Source: CAYVUI01 sp964454745 (GTDB lineage: Bacteria > Planctomycetota > Phycisphaerae > Sedimentisphaerales > Anaerohalosphaeraceae). Taken from it: a stretch of 29,297 bases of DNA. The notes beneath the pieces are model-generated. The model saw only the letters and a list, made by a program, of their open reading frames with translations. It was not told where the DNA came from and made no database searches. How positions within the stretch are numbered: the stretch's first letter is position 1; every line of letters starts with the position of its first letter. The position numbers and the translations under genes are program-made. The stretch spans positions 1 to 29,297 of the forward strand of contig CAYVUI010000054.1 in the NCBI GenBank assembly GCA_964454745.1, read 5' to 3'. Positions 1 through 8,839 of the stretch are shown here, in pieces.

Positions 1-732
1 GATCACCGCCAGCAGTATCGCCAGTGGGACGTGGAAGTTTATTGTTCGCTTCAGCAGCAGGTACGCGCCGCCGAGGAGCATGGCCAGTGCCGAGGTTTCG
101 CCCAGGCAGCCGCCGGTTCGCCCGAAAAAGGCGTCGGTTAACTGGGATTTAAGTACGTCCATGTCGGCCTCGCCTTTGACGGCCTGCTTGGCCCAGGCCA
201 GCGGGGTCGCCTGCGTGACGACGGTTTCCTGCTCGGAGTTGATGGTCGGCATGTCGGGCTGGAGAGTCGCGGGAACGGTCCAGGTGCCCATGAGCAAGCC
301 GAACGACACGGTAAGAAACGCCCGCGCGGCCATGGCAGGGTTGAAGATATTGCCCCCGAGGCCGCCGAAGGCCATTTTGGTGACGCCGATGCCGAAGACC
401 GCGCCGACGAGGATGACCCACCAGGGGATCGCCGGCGGCAGCGAAAAGGCCAGCAGCAGGCCGGTGACGACCGCAGACAGGTCGCCGATGGAGGATTCGC
501 GTTTCATGATTTTGCAGCAGAGCCACTCGACGCCGACGCAGCTAAGAACACTGGTGATTATGACAATGGCGGCGTAGTGGCGGAAGTAAATCAGCGCAGC
601 GATCATGGCGGGCACGAGGCCGATGATGACATCGAGCATCACGCTCCGCGTTGAATGCGCCTTGCTGACATGCGGTCCCGGCGAAACTGTAATCTTACTG
701 AGCATTCTGGTTATTTTCTCCGTGGATTCCAT
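1..732 (-). CDS. rnfD: RnfD, electron transport complex subunit D (C-terminus cut by window edge)
   Basis: This is a membrane subunit of the Rnf complex, which couples ferredoxin:NAD+ oxidoreduction to ion transport across the cytoplasmic membrane. Translating the minus strand from the ATG at 732 gives 244 residues with no stop before the window edge, so the 3' end is missing. Hydrophobic segments lie at about 35-50, 55-70, 85-115 and 138-155. The family motif GGNIFNPAMAAR is at 126-137. A VTQATPL motif at 172-178 fits the RnfD/NqrB site for covalent FMN, with Thr176 the likely attachment residue. Only 5 nt separate it from the rnfC stop codon, so it is co-transcribed with rnfC. The remaining subunits (G, E, A, B) would be expected beyond the left edge. 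Identity is well supported by rnfC next door. Confidence 0.93.
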   Translation of the reverse strand, partial: MESTEKITRMLSKITVSPGPHVSKAHSTRSVMLDVIIGLVPAMIAALIYFRHYAAIVIITSVLSCVGVEWLCCKIMKRESSIGDLSAVVTGLLLAFSLPPAIPWWVILVGAVFGIGVTKMAFGGLGGNIFNPAMAARAFLTVSFGLLMGTWTVPATLQPDMPTINSEQETVVTQATPLAWAKQAVKGEADMDVLKSQLTDAFFGRTGGCLGETSALAMLLGGAYLLLKRTINFHVPLAILLAVI

Positions 733-737
733 CTGGT

Positions 738-2177
738 TTATTTTGGCATTTTCTTTTTGGCCCGGGCCTTGAGCGTCTTACCGGTTTTGATGTATCCGGT
801 CAGCTCGATATTGGCCGGGCAGACGAACGAACAGCAGCCGCACTCGATGCAGGCGGACATGTAGTACGCGTCGGCCAGGTCGTTCATTCCTTTTTTCACC
901 GCGTGGGCGATTTTTGTCGGGTTGAGCCCCTCGGGGCAGACATCCACGCAGCGTCCGCAGCGGATGCAGGGGGTAACCCGGCGGGCGTATTTGGCGCGGG
1001 TGACGTCTTCTTTGCTCAGCACCGTGATCGCCCCGCCGGTTTTGGTGACGGGCGTTGAGAGGTCCGCGATGGCAAAGCCCATCATGGGGCCGCCAAGCAG
1101 GACTCTCGCAGCGGAATCGGTCAGGCCGCCGCAGAATTCGAGTACGTTTTCTACCGGGGTACCCAGCGGGACGTATACATTGCCCGGCCGGGCGATGGCC
1201 TTGCCGGTAACGGTGACGACGCGGTGGGTCAGCGGCTTATCGAGAACGACCGCCTCGGCCACAGCCGCGCAGGTAGCGACATTGACAGCGACGACACCTA
1301 CCATGGGCGGGATTCCGCCAGTGGGGACGACTTTGCCGGTCAGGGCGCGGATGAGCTGACGTTCGCCGCCCTGGGGATATTTTGTCTTGACAGGCACGAC
1401 CTCGATGATCGCGCCGGTGGGTTTTGCGGCTTTCGCGGCAGAGCGGGCCAGGTGGCGGATCGCGTCTGGCTTGTTGTCCTCGATGCCGATCAAGACCTTG
1501 CAGCAGTCTGTCGCGCGGCTGATGAGCTGGACGCCGGCGAGGATCTGCCAGACCCACTCCATCATCACGCGGTAGTCGCAGGTGATGAAAGGCTCGCATT
1601 CACAGGCATTTACGATGATGACCTCAAAGGGTTTATTGGGGTTCTTTTCGAGCTTGACCCGCGTAGGAAAGCCCGCGCCGCCAAGGCCTACAAGCCCGCA
1701 GTCTCGAATGGCCGAGAGGATTGCCTCGGGGTCATAGCTTTGGGCGTCGAAGTCATTGTTGAATTTTTCGGCCGGGGGCAGCTTTTTCTGGTTGCCGTCG
1801 GTCAGGTCGGTCTCGATGTAAACGGACTGCACACGACCGAGGACGGGGTGGCTGGCGAGCTTGATGTCTTTTACGGTGCCTTTAACGGGACTGTGGATGG
1901 GGGCGGAGACGAAGGCGTCGCTTTTGCCGATGACCTGGCCGGCCTCGACGGTATCACGCTTAGCGACGGTGGGCTCGCAGATGGCCCCGATGTGCTGGCT
2001 CATCGGCAGGACGACCATTTCGGGGGCCTCCATGACCTCGATGGGCTGATGTTGCGAAAAATGCTTGTTTTCGCGCGGATGCACGCCGCCGGGGAACGTG
2101 GCCCGGCCCCTGGTCTCTACCGCCCGGTCAGGCATTGCCTGCTTGGGTATCCGCACTCTCTGATCTTTTTGATCCAT
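738..2177 (-). CDS. rnfC: RnfC, electron transport complex subunit C
   Basis: This is the peripheral NADH/FMN-binding, iron-sulfur subunit of the Rnf complex. From the chosen start it is 479 residues. TFPGGVHP, the usual RnfC N-terminal signature, is at 27-34. The GLGGAGFPT flavin/nucleotide-binding loop is at 164-172 and an ECEPFITCD segment at 193-201. Two CxxCxxCxxxCP ferredoxin motifs lie at 404-415 and 443-454, each expected to hold a [4Fe-4S] cluster. The frame stays open to 2261, but the ATG at 2177 has an AGG six bases upstream, and nothing before TFPGG is conserved. A second plausible ATG at 2135 would give an 8-nt overlap with the upstream gene instead of 50 nt. It lies in an operon with rnfD downstream and a small Cys-motif membrane protein upstream. 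Confidence 0.95.
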   Translation of the reverse strand: MDQKDQRVRIPKQAMPDRAVETRGRATFPGGVHPRENKHFSQHQPIEVMEAPEMVVLPMSQHIGAICEPTVAKRDTVEAGQVIGKSDAFVSAPIHSPVKGTVKDIKLASHPVLGRVQSVYIETDLTDGNQKKLPPAEKFNNDFDAQSYDPEAILSAIRDCGLVGLGGAGFPTRVKLEKNPNKPFEVIIVNACECEPFITCDYRVMMEWVWQILAGVQLISRATDCCKVLIGIEDNKPDAIRHLARSAAKAAKPTGAIIEVVPVKTKYPQGGERQLIRALTGKVVPTGGIPPMVGVVAVNVATCAAVAEAVVLDKPLTHRVVTVTGKAIARPGNVYVPLGTPVENVLEFCGGLTDSAARVLLGGPMMGFAIADLSTPVTKTGGAITVLSKEDVTRAKYARRVTPCIRCGRCVDVCPEGLNPTKIAHAVKKGMNDLADAYYMSACIECGCCSFVCPANIELTGYIKTGKTLKARAKKKMPK

Positions 2178-2487
2178 CCTTGACCTGCTTTCCGGATTTT
2201 CTAACTGCCCATACCCCCGCGAGATAGATCGCGACGGCTGCCAATCCTCCAGTGAACGCAAGCACTTCGACAGGCAGATTTTCCCGGCCTTCGAGCCGGC
2301 TCAATATCGCCCAGGAGCCCAAAATGAACAGCCCGATAGGGACTAAAAAGCCTAAAAAGGCCTTTATACCCATTGGCGGCGCCTTGCTTTGGCCCATTTG
2401 GCCGTATATTTCAGAACATTTATCCCGGCTCGGGCAGCTTTCGCATGCCGGGTCCGGGATGTTCTCTTGCTCACATTCTCTGGACAT
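2128..2487 (-). CDS. Small Cys-motif, two-TM membrane protein heading the rnf operon (RseC-like)
   Basis: This is a 119-residue protein. The N-terminal cytosolic part carries Cys5 and a CxxCxxxxxC cluster (Cys15, Cys18, Cys24). Two hydrophobic helices follow at about 40-62 and 73-95, then a charged, polar tail. The start is supported by an AAGGA six bases before the ATG. The cluster spacing matches what I recall of RseC, the Rsx/Rnf-associated SoxR-reducing protein, which also has two membrane helices. The soluble stretch between cluster and helices in RseC is absent here. Being the first gene of the rnf operon, it may bind a metal or Fe-S cluster and assist the complex, but this is inference. 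It is not one of the six core Rnf subunits. The C-terminal end overlaps the start region of rnfC. Confidence 0.75.
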   Translation of the reverse strand: MSRECEQENIPDPACESCPSRDKCSEIYGQMGQSKAPPMGIKAFLGFLVPIGLFILGSWAILSRLEGRENLPVEVLAFTGGLAAVAIYLAGVWAVRKSGKQVKDGSKRSESADTQAGNA

Positions 2488-2558
2488 AAGGGTTCCTTAT
2501 AATGTGACTAATCCTGCTTTTCAAGCTTTTTTTCACAACAACCTGATGCATCGAGCGC

Positions 2559-2588
2559 AAAAAAAACCCGCAGGAATCATCCCGCGGG
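2559..2588 (-). terminator. Rho-independent terminator of the TIM-barrel gene
   Basis: Read on the minus strand, an 8-bp GC-rich stem (one G-T wobble, otherwise perfect) with a 6-nt loop is followed directly by eight T residues. It lies 63 nt beyond the stop codon at 2651. It separates the secreted TIM-barrel gene from the rnf operon on the same strand. Confidence 0.88.
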
Positions 2589-2650
2589 CTTTGGTGTGTA
2601 TGCCGCTTGTGGCAGGTTCTTCACCGGACAGGTGGGAAATGCCAGGGTAT

Positions 2651-5113
2651 TTACCGAACGATTTGGATAAGCTTACCCAGTCCGCCATCGGGATCATCCG
2701 GGCCGGGATCGAGTACAATGCTGACCGACTGGTTGGGATAGACCCCGCTGATGGGCAGTCCGGACCAGGTTCCCGCGACCGCGTCGAAGATTTTGACCTG
2801 GGTAACCGGGTCAACGGGGAACTGGAGCGTCGCGGTGTGCGCGTCATTTTTGTCACGGTTCATCACCATCGCATAATCATCGCCTTCCTCGTTGGTAAAC
2901 ATACCGAGGGCAAATCCGTTTTCCACGATCTGAATCCAGTGGCCGCCGGGGATGCCGGTCATGGATGAAGAATGGTCATACGGCACGGAGCCGATACCGG
3001 TATGGTACACGGCTGTACTGGTTAGCTGGACCAGTTCAGGGCCGAGATTGGCAATTTCCTGGTTGATGATCTGCACATCGTCATAATAACCCTGCTTGGT
3101 GACATAACCGCCATCTTTATTGAACATTTTAGAGGCCGTAAACCAGAAGATACCCTTTACGCCGTAGGTCAGGTTCATATAGACCGAGTAGCGGTATCGT
3201 GCGCGGTTTTCGGCCGTACCAACATTTTCCGCATTGCTGTCAGCATCGACCTCGACCCAGGAATGCAGCGGAATACTATTGGCCAAGGCCACTTCCCGGT
3301 AAAATTCGAGGTTCTCGATAAGAGTCTTGAAGGGGTAGCCTACCCCCCAGTACCACTGATAAAAGTCAAAACTGAGCACTTCCGGATTTACGATATCGAT
3401 AAAGTCGTATACATCGCTACGGTCAATACCGTAGTTGATGCTCTGGAGGTTGGTATACGACGGATGCCTTGGATCCGCCCAGTGGGCCAGCAGGTGGTCC
3501 TGACCGACCTGCTCAAATTCAGAACCGGGGCTGGGCTCATCTTCCTGCCAATAGCCCCAAAAGCCCGGCTTGTCCTTATATTCCGGCGCGAAACTGTGGG
3601 AAGGCTTGTTTTTGAGCATCACTTGCAGACCGGCAGCCGTACACTGATCGAAGGTCTGGATCACTTCGGCAACGTTATTGATGCCCAGATCAATGAGTTT
3701 CTGGATATAGCCGGCCCGGTCATTGCAGCCAAACATATCCGTCCAGCCGATCGAGATGATGAATTCATCCTGCTGCCAGGCGGGGATAACGGTAAAGCTC
3801 ATGGGATCACCTTCGATCACGGTGCTGTCGCCGGCGACTTCATCGATCCGCCAGTGATAGGTTTCGCCTGCCTTCAGATCGCCGAAAGCATATTCCATAT
3901 CGGACTGATTGCCCTTGTAGGGATTGCTAAGCTGCCAGTCGGCCGCCATCTGGGCGAATTGGTCGAGGTCATAGGGGGCGATCCAGAGTTGTGCCATTTC
4001 ATGGGCATCATACATATCCACATGGCAGTCGCCGTCGAGATCCCCGTTTAGGCTCCCTGTACCGGGACACGGCCCGGGGGTGTTGTCAGCATTGGTGACC
4101 GCATTCATATCTCGGCCGAGGTAGACATCGTGTGTAAACGGTCCGCCTGTGGCGCCTTCTTCCCACACCAGCTTCCAGCCGGGGGTTTCCTCACCGCCGT
4201 CGGGCGGTCCAAGGGGACGAGCCATTCGCAAATCCCGGATAGCCGTGATGGTCAGATCATAGCTGTCTTCATTCCAGGTAAAGATGACATTATCCGGATT
4301 TCCATAGCCGGTAATCTGGCCGGCTGCATGGTAATTCTGGATATTGGTCTTGAAGGTTGCCCAGTCGGTGGAATTCTGGTTTACGAAAATTGAACCTTTG
4401 GTCACATCAATCGAGCCGCCGGTACCCATAATAATGTCTTTAACCAAAACCTGACCACCGTCGGCTTGAAGATGCCCCGTAGTGCCTGCGTTGCTGCCAA
4501 TGTTAAGGTCAAATCCGGTCAGTTCGAAGATACCGCCGTGCATTTCGATCGTACCGCTCGAACCCGACTGATTGCCCACAAAGAGTGCGCCTTCGCTTTT
4601 GAAGTGCCCGTTGGCATAAACGGCAAGCTGACCATTGGCCCGGTTGCCGATATTGGTTCGCTTGACCGTGTGAACAAAGGCGTTTTCATGCAGTTCGAGA
4701 CGGCCCTGTGTGCCATTAATATGGGCAATTTGCAGAAAACCCGTATCCGCAAGTGAAAGCTCCACCTGAGCGTCGTCGCGAACCTCGACCAGGTTCAGGC
4801 TGGGGTCATTGAGGTTGTTACCTATCTTAAAGCTTGCATTGACGTTGAGTTGGGCGTAGCCGGTTATTTGTAAATGTCCGGTGGCCGTTTCGCCCATTAA
4901 GATCCAATTTGCATATCCGGTTCCGTCAAGAATGCAGCGATGGGTGCCGTTTAGACTGATGCTGACATCATCAGCAGTGGTCGGCTGGGCGTTGAGGTCC
5001 CAGTTAGCATTTGTGGTCCAGAGATTGTCGCCCGCGGTGTTGGTCCAGGTCATTGCATGGACAGCGGTACAAAGAATGAATACGAATGAAATGATAAAAC
5101 GATACCTTTTCAT
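2651..5113 (-). CDS. Secreted glycoside-hydrolase-like TIM-barrel protein with adhesin-like repeats and a dockerin-like segment
   Basis: This is an 820-residue exported protein; a signal peptide covers about 1-20. Residues 21-250 are short beta-strand repeats (hydrophobic/Gly/Asn-rich, 'GxLxVxxxGxF' style) like those before PEP-CTERM or autotransporter-type planctomycete surface proteins. Residues 300-445 form a domain beginning with HDVYLG and ending in WRIDEV, interrupted at about 355-395 by a dockerin-like stretch (NGDLDGDCHVD, then a second helix with DLDQFAQMAADW). Residues 448-700 look like a TIM barrel; the acidic motif WQEDEP (522-527) is a possible catalytic site, and Trp/Tyr/Phe are abundant. 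A small beta domain closes the protein. The start has an AAGGAG SD. It likely acts on polysaccharide outside the cell, but I cannot assign a GH family or substrate. It has its own promoter and terminator. Confidence 0.8.
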   Translation of the reverse strand: MKRYRFIISFVFILCTAVHAMTWTNTAGDNLWTTNANWDLNAQPTTADDVSISLNGTHRCILDGTGYANWILMGETATGHLQITGYAQLNVNASFKIGNNLNDPSLNLVEVRDDAQVELSLADTGFLQIAHINGTQGRLELHENAFVHTVKRTNIGNRANGQLAVYANGHFKSEGALFVGNQSGSSGTIEMHGGIFELTGFDLNIGSNAGTTGHLQADGGQVLVKDIIMGTGGSIDVTKGSIFVNQNSTDWATFKTNIQNYHAAGQITGYGNPDNVIFTWNEDSYDLTITAIRDLRMARPLGPPDGGEETPGWKLVWEEGATGGPFTHDVYLGRDMNAVTNADNTPGPCPGTGSLNGDLDGDCHVDMYDAHEMAQLWIAPYDLDQFAQMAADWQLSNPYKGNQSDMEYAFGDLKAGETYHWRIDEVAGDSTVIEGDPMSFTVIPAWQQDEFIISIGWTDMFGCNDRAGYIQKLIDLGINNVAEVIQTFDQCTAAGLQVMLKNKPSHSFAPEYKDKPGFWGYWQEDEPSPGSEFEQVGQDHLLAHWADPRHPSYTNLQSINYGIDRSDVYDFIDIVNPEVLSFDFYQWYWGVGYPFKTLIENLEFYREVALANSIPLHSWVEVDADSNAENVGTAENRARYRYSVYMNLTYGVKGIFWFTASKMFNKDGGYVTKQGYYDDVQIINQEIANLGPELVQLTSTAVYHTGIGSVPYDHSSSMTGIPGGHWIQIVENGFALGMFTNEEGDDYAMVMNRDKNDAHTATLQFPVDPVTQVKIFDAVAGTWSGLPISGVYPNQSVSIVLDPGPDDPDGGLGKLIQIVR

Positions 5114-5156
5114 AACCTCTCCTTACAATTCAGTTGATACTTCATACACATTCACG

Positions 5157-5177
5157 TCATTCAAAGAGATTGAATGA
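5157..5177 (-). promoter_or_regulatory. 8-bp inverted repeat in the 5' leader of the TIM-barrel gene
   Basis: TCATTCAA, AGAGA, TTGAATGA form a perfect 8-bp inverted repeat with a 5-nt loop. It lies between the predicted promoter (5206-5234) and the start codon at 5113, so it could be an operator or an mRNA hairpin. It has no U-tract, so it is not a typical terminator. Confidence 0.5.
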
Positions 5178-5205
5178 TGGCGAAGAGCCAATTGAACACT
5201 TGACA

Positions 5206-5234
5206 ATTGTAACAAAAAGAAGTTGAAATGTAAA
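5206..5234 (-). promoter_or_regulatory. Sigma-70-like promoter of the TIM-barrel gene
   Basis: On the minus strand, TTTACA (5229-5234), a 17-nt spacer and TACAAT (5206-5211) match the -35/-10 pattern, in a 210-bp AT-rich gap between genes. The leader would be about 85 nt. This is sequence resemblance only. Confidence 0.5.
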
Positions 5235-5323
5235 GACATTTATGGGCAAATTCTGCTTTTATACCGATTCTCATTCCATCCAGCAACACAGCAGGACCAA
5301 ACAGGATATTAGAGGACCTTGAA

Positions 5324-8300
5324 TTACTGTAATGCCTCGCGAATTATTTCGAGGTCTTTGCCCGCGGCGGTGACAATGCCATCGGGGCTGATGGTGAAAT
5401 AGCGAACCTGGAAAGAGCCCCAGGCCTGGATTTGCGACCAGTCGCACAGGACATGTTGGCCGGAAATGTCATTTTCGGCGAAGAATTTATCGAGCAGTTT
5501 TTTGCCAAGTTCTTCCATCTGCATTGTGCCGGGACTGACGCCAATGAAGGTCATGCCGGACTGTTCACCGAGCTGCTGGGCGTCTTTGATCGCCTGAACC
5601 TGCGCGTCGATGTCACCGCCCATAGGCAGATTCCAGAAGTAAAGCAGGACCGTTTTGCCGCGGTAGTTTGCAAGGTCAAACTGGGCCCCGTTTCGCATCC
5701 GACCGGTCAGGGGCGGGGCCGGGACATTCGCGGTAAACCCTTTATTCGCTACCGGCGCTTTGAGGGTAATCGTACCGAGATCGAATACGGTATCGGTTTG
5801 GCCCCCGGCGGTCTCGGGAACGGTAAACTGCAATTTGGCACTGGCAATGGTTTTGCTGTAATCCCACCCGCCGTCGGCTCTTGATGAATAGAACCGTACG
5901 TCCAGATCGTATGTACCCGGCTCGACATCATCGATATGGAAGCTTCCGTCGGGATTGACGACAAAATTGTAATACTTATTTACCCTGGCCTCCACCTGGT
6001 ACTTTTCGTTCATCTCCTTCATATAAGCCTGGCCCTCTTCGCTCTCGTGCCAGTCTTTGTACCACTGGACAACCTCGCCGTAGGTCATGGTGTCCAAATT
6101 CGCAGGTTCGGGGTATGGCATTTCCTTCACAGCGGCTGCGCGAACACTTTCGGGCACGGTCATCCGGATCGAGCATTGCCCTGAGTTGTAATCGAGAATC
6201 TCGACGCCGGCAGCGGGAACAAGCCGGCCCTCGATCGGCTGGCCGATACCGCCGAGGATAACTTCGGTCAGTTCGCCTGACAGAACCTCAATTTTCTCGG
6301 ACAGGAGGTTTTTATGCTGGCCGTAGGAACCCCTGCGGATTACCTGCACACGGCTTACATTTGTCGGACCGGGAATGACCCTGCTGATCTGGAACTGCCC
6401 CTTTTCGTCGGTCAGTGTGGAATAGCCGGCGTGGAAGCGGGGTTCATTGTTGTTATAGTCCCATTGGATTTGAGGGCTTAGAGAAATTCGCTCCCCGGCG
6501 CCGGGTTTGGAGCCGACATAGAGGGTGCCTTCCACTTTGCCCCAGGGTTGGAGTACAATTGCGGGATTGGATTCAAACTCACCGGATCGGACATATGCAA
6601 ACCCCTTGTCGTGGATGGCTACCACAAGGTAATCATTCAGCGGCGGTGTATAAGCAAACCGGCCTTTCGAGTCGGTAATGCTTTCTTTAGAGCCGGCCCG
6701 GTGGTTGACGCGGCCGTTTTGCATCTGGATCGCGTTGGCGGATGTGGAGAGATAGACCTTTGCGTCTTTAGCCGGGGTCGCAGCATCGGGCAGGTAGACA
6801 AATCCCTCGTAGCCCGTATCGCCTTTTTCGAGGGCAAAATCATAGGTGACCTTGCCTTCGTAGCTGTCAAAAACTCTCGAAACCGCGGGAGCGTATCCAT
6901 CGGCCTCGATTTTCAGGACATGGCCGCAGTTGGACTGGCTGAATGTATATTTGTAGGTTCCGCTTTGGCCCTGCTTTGTATCATACCGGTCGCCCCAGTA
7001 GATCGATTCCTGTCCCTGCCACTGGTAACCTTTCAGGATCGCAAATTTATCGATCGGTTCGCCGGTTTGGGCGTCGGTGACGGTGCCGGTGACCTCAAGG
7101 GCGGGGTACATAACGACTTCGTAGGGGCTCTGGTCGTGCGACATCTCGATATTGCGTTCGTCCATACAGCCCTGCCTGTAGAAATCCATCAGAACGACAT
7201 CGGCGGGTGCACCGGACCAGGTGAAATTGCCTTCGGCATCTGTTTTACCTCTGTAATTGAGGGTACGTGCCCCCTGCCATGAGTCGGGACTGAAGTGAAC
7301 ATTTTTAAGCGGATTCCCATCCGGATCGACCACCCGGCCGGAAATCGTATGCGGCGGTTCCAGGTAAAAATCAACCCGGCTGCTTTCAGGGGTAAGCGTA
7401 AACTGCGTCAAAACCGGGGCAAATCCGTCTGCGCAAACGGTCAGGATCAAAAAATCGCCGGGCATGTTTTTAAATTCGTAGTATCCCTCGGCACTGGTCT
7501 TTGTTTTCGGCCGCTCGGAATAGCGGTCCGCGCCGGTAAGAACCTCGGCGTTTTCCACGGGATTGCCGTCTGTATCATAGACATAACCTGTGACATCGAT
7601 CCCGGTCTGCATGTAGAGAACCGCGCTGCCATCGCGGAATTTCTCGACAGGCGGAATTTCACTTGTCCATCCGCCAAAGTCGGCGTAGGCGGGATGCGAG
7701 AGGTTGATATTCAGGCTGCTGATCTCCGCGGGCATGATATCGCAGGTCCAGCGGCCGTCTTTATCGGTTTTAACAACGTGGTCCCGCAGGCGGATATTGG
7801 CCTGGCCGGGCACATCATCTATGGAAAGATTGATCTCCACGTCCGCATCGGTGATGGGCTCATTTTGCCGGTTCATTACCCGTCCACTGATTGTCGTGCC
7901 GACGGGCATTTCGATGTGCAATTCTTTGGGAATCACATGATTCTGGTCCTTTACCCGCCAGAATTGATGCATGGGCACATGAGCTGAGACGGTAAATAAG
8001 AGGCTCAGGTAATTGACCTTGCCCTCGCCGAGATCGACCCAGGCATACCCGTTTTTATCAGTAGTATAGTTTTCTCTCTTGTTATCCTGGTATTTTTTGA
8101 TATTCACATTGGCCAGGGGGCTGCCCGTAAGTTGCTCGGTAACATAAACTTTTACACCTGGGCCTTCGGGGACCGCAGGTTCATTGGGCTCGGCAACCGC
8201 AGCGGTCATTGATTCTGCATCGGCGTCCTGCGTATCCGGGTCTGTATTGTCCGGAGCCTGTGCGGAGGGATCGGGGGTATCGGCCTCGTCCCCGGAATTT

Positions 8301-8830
8301 TGCTTTTCGATGGCGTCGGCGGCTTTCTGGAAGGGATTTTCGCCAGTGCCGGTGTAGTCGTTTTTCGCGGCAAGTTGAAGGGCGGCTACCGCGCGGGCAT
8401 CGCCGAGATTGGACAGGGCCTCTGCCGCCATGAGCCTGGCAGCGTACGTGCCGTTTTGCAGAACTGCGATCAGGCCGTCAACGTCTTTGGCCTTGAACAA
8501 ATCGAGCACGGCGGCGAGTTCCTGCTGGGTGTCGTCCTCGGATACGGTTGTGCCCGGGCTTTGGTCCTGCTGGGCGATTTGAGAAGACCCGGCAGGTTCG
8601 CCGGGATTGGTCAGCATAAAAAGGCCCAGGCCCGCGGCGATCAGGATAACCGCGGCAGCAGCGACCTGAAGGGTCCGGTTTGTAAAGATAGAGAAGTTTG
8701 AACCCTTTGCCTGGCCGGCTTGCTTTAGCATGCGGTCCCAGAGCTGCCGGCGGTGGCCGGGGCGGGGGGTGTCGTCGAGTTTGATATTATCTATATATTG
8801 GCGGAATTGGTTTTCATTTTCGAACATCAT
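5324..8830 (-). CDS. Membrane-anchored carboxypeptidase-regulatory-repeat protein with C-terminal thioredoxin-like domain; probable partner of the ECF sigma factor
   Basis: This protein has 1168 residues. The N-terminal about 50 residues are cytosolic and contain DDTPRPGHRRQLWDRML, a type of segment I associate with planctomycete proteins encoded beside ECF sigma factors. One transmembrane helix is at 54-74. Helical HEAT-like sequence follows (104-174), then an acidic linker (175-225). About eight CarboxypepD_reg/transthyretin-like beta modules lie between about 225 and 1020, recognisable by repeated 'GxVxDxxGxPLxxAxV...TDxxGxF' patterns. Residues 1030-1168 resemble the AhpC/TSA-thioredoxin fold (NYRGKTVLLYFWNLP), but the position of CxxC reads NLPMGG, so the redox cysteines are absent. 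It starts 9 nt after the sigma gene and has no clear SD, so it is probably translationally coupled. A role as anti-sigma or transmembrane sensor is inferred from gene order and topology; no classical zinc anti-sigma motif is present. Confidence 0.82.
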   Translation of the reverse strand: MMFENENQFRQYIDNIKLDDTPRPGHRRQLWDRMLKQAGQAKGSNFSIFTNRTLQVAAAAVILIAAGLGLFMLTNPGEPAGSSQIAQQDQSPGTTVSEDDTQQELAAVLDLFKAKDVDGLIAVLQNGTYAARLMAAEALSNLGDARAVAALQLAAKNDYTGTGENPFQKAADAIEKQNSGDEADTPDPSAQAPDNTDPDTQDADAESMTAAVAEPNEPAVPEGPGVKVYVTEQLTGSPLANVNIKKYQDNKRENYTTDKNGYAWVDLGEGKVNYLSLLFTVSAHVPMHQFWRVKDQNHVIPKELHIEMPVGTTISGRVMNRQNEPITDADVEINLSIDDVPGQANIRLRDHVVKTDKDGRWTCDIMPAEISSLNINLSHPAYADFGGWTSEIPPVEKFRDGSAVLYMQTGIDVTGYVYDTDGNPVENAEVLTGADRYSERPKTKTSAEGYYEFKNMPGDFLILTVCADGFAPVLTQFTLTPESSRVDFYLEPPHTISGRVVDPDGNPLKNVHFSPDSWQGARTLNYRGKTDAEGNFTWSGAPADVVLMDFYRQGCMDERNIEMSHDQSPYEVVMYPALEVTGTVTDAQTGEPIDKFAILKGYQWQGQESIYWGDRYDTKQGQSGTYKYTFSQSNCGHVLKIEADGYAPAVSRVFDSYEGKVTYDFALEKGDTGYEGFVYLPDAATPAKDAKVYLSTSANAIQMQNGRVNHRAGSKESITDSKGRFAYTPPLNDYLVVAIHDKGFAYVRSGEFESNPAIVLQPWGKVEGTLYVGSKPGAGERISLSPQIQWDYNNNEPRFHAGYSTLTDEKGQFQISRVIPGPTNVSRVQVIRRGSYGQHKNLLSEKIEVLSGELTEVILGGIGQPIEGRLVPAAGVEILDYNSGQCSIRMTVPESVRAAAVKEMPYPEPANLDTMTYGEVVQWYKDWHESEEGQAYMKEMNEKYQVEARVNKYYNFVVNPDGSFHIDDVEPGTYDLDVRFYSSRADGGWDYSKTIASAKLQFTVPETAGGQTDTVFDLGTITLKAPVANKGFTANVPAPPLTGRMRNGAQFDLANYRGKTVLLYFWNLPMGGDIDAQVQAIKDAQQLGEQSGMTFIGVSPGTMQMEELGKKLLDKFFAENDISGQHVLCDWSQIQAWGSFQVRYFTISPDGIVTAAGKDLEIIREALQ

Positions 8831-8839
8831 AAAATCCGA

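Noticed and set aside
1224..2183. 319-codon plus-strand open frame opposite rnfC
   Set aside because: Antisense shadow of rnfC, whose Fe-S and flavin motifs establish the minus strand as coding.
2497..2524. TTGAAA-N16-TTATAA on the minus strand as promoter of the rnf operon
   Set aside because: The -10 would overlap the SD of the first gene and transcription would begin about 3 nt before the ATG, leaving out the SD. The real promoter may lie further upstream.
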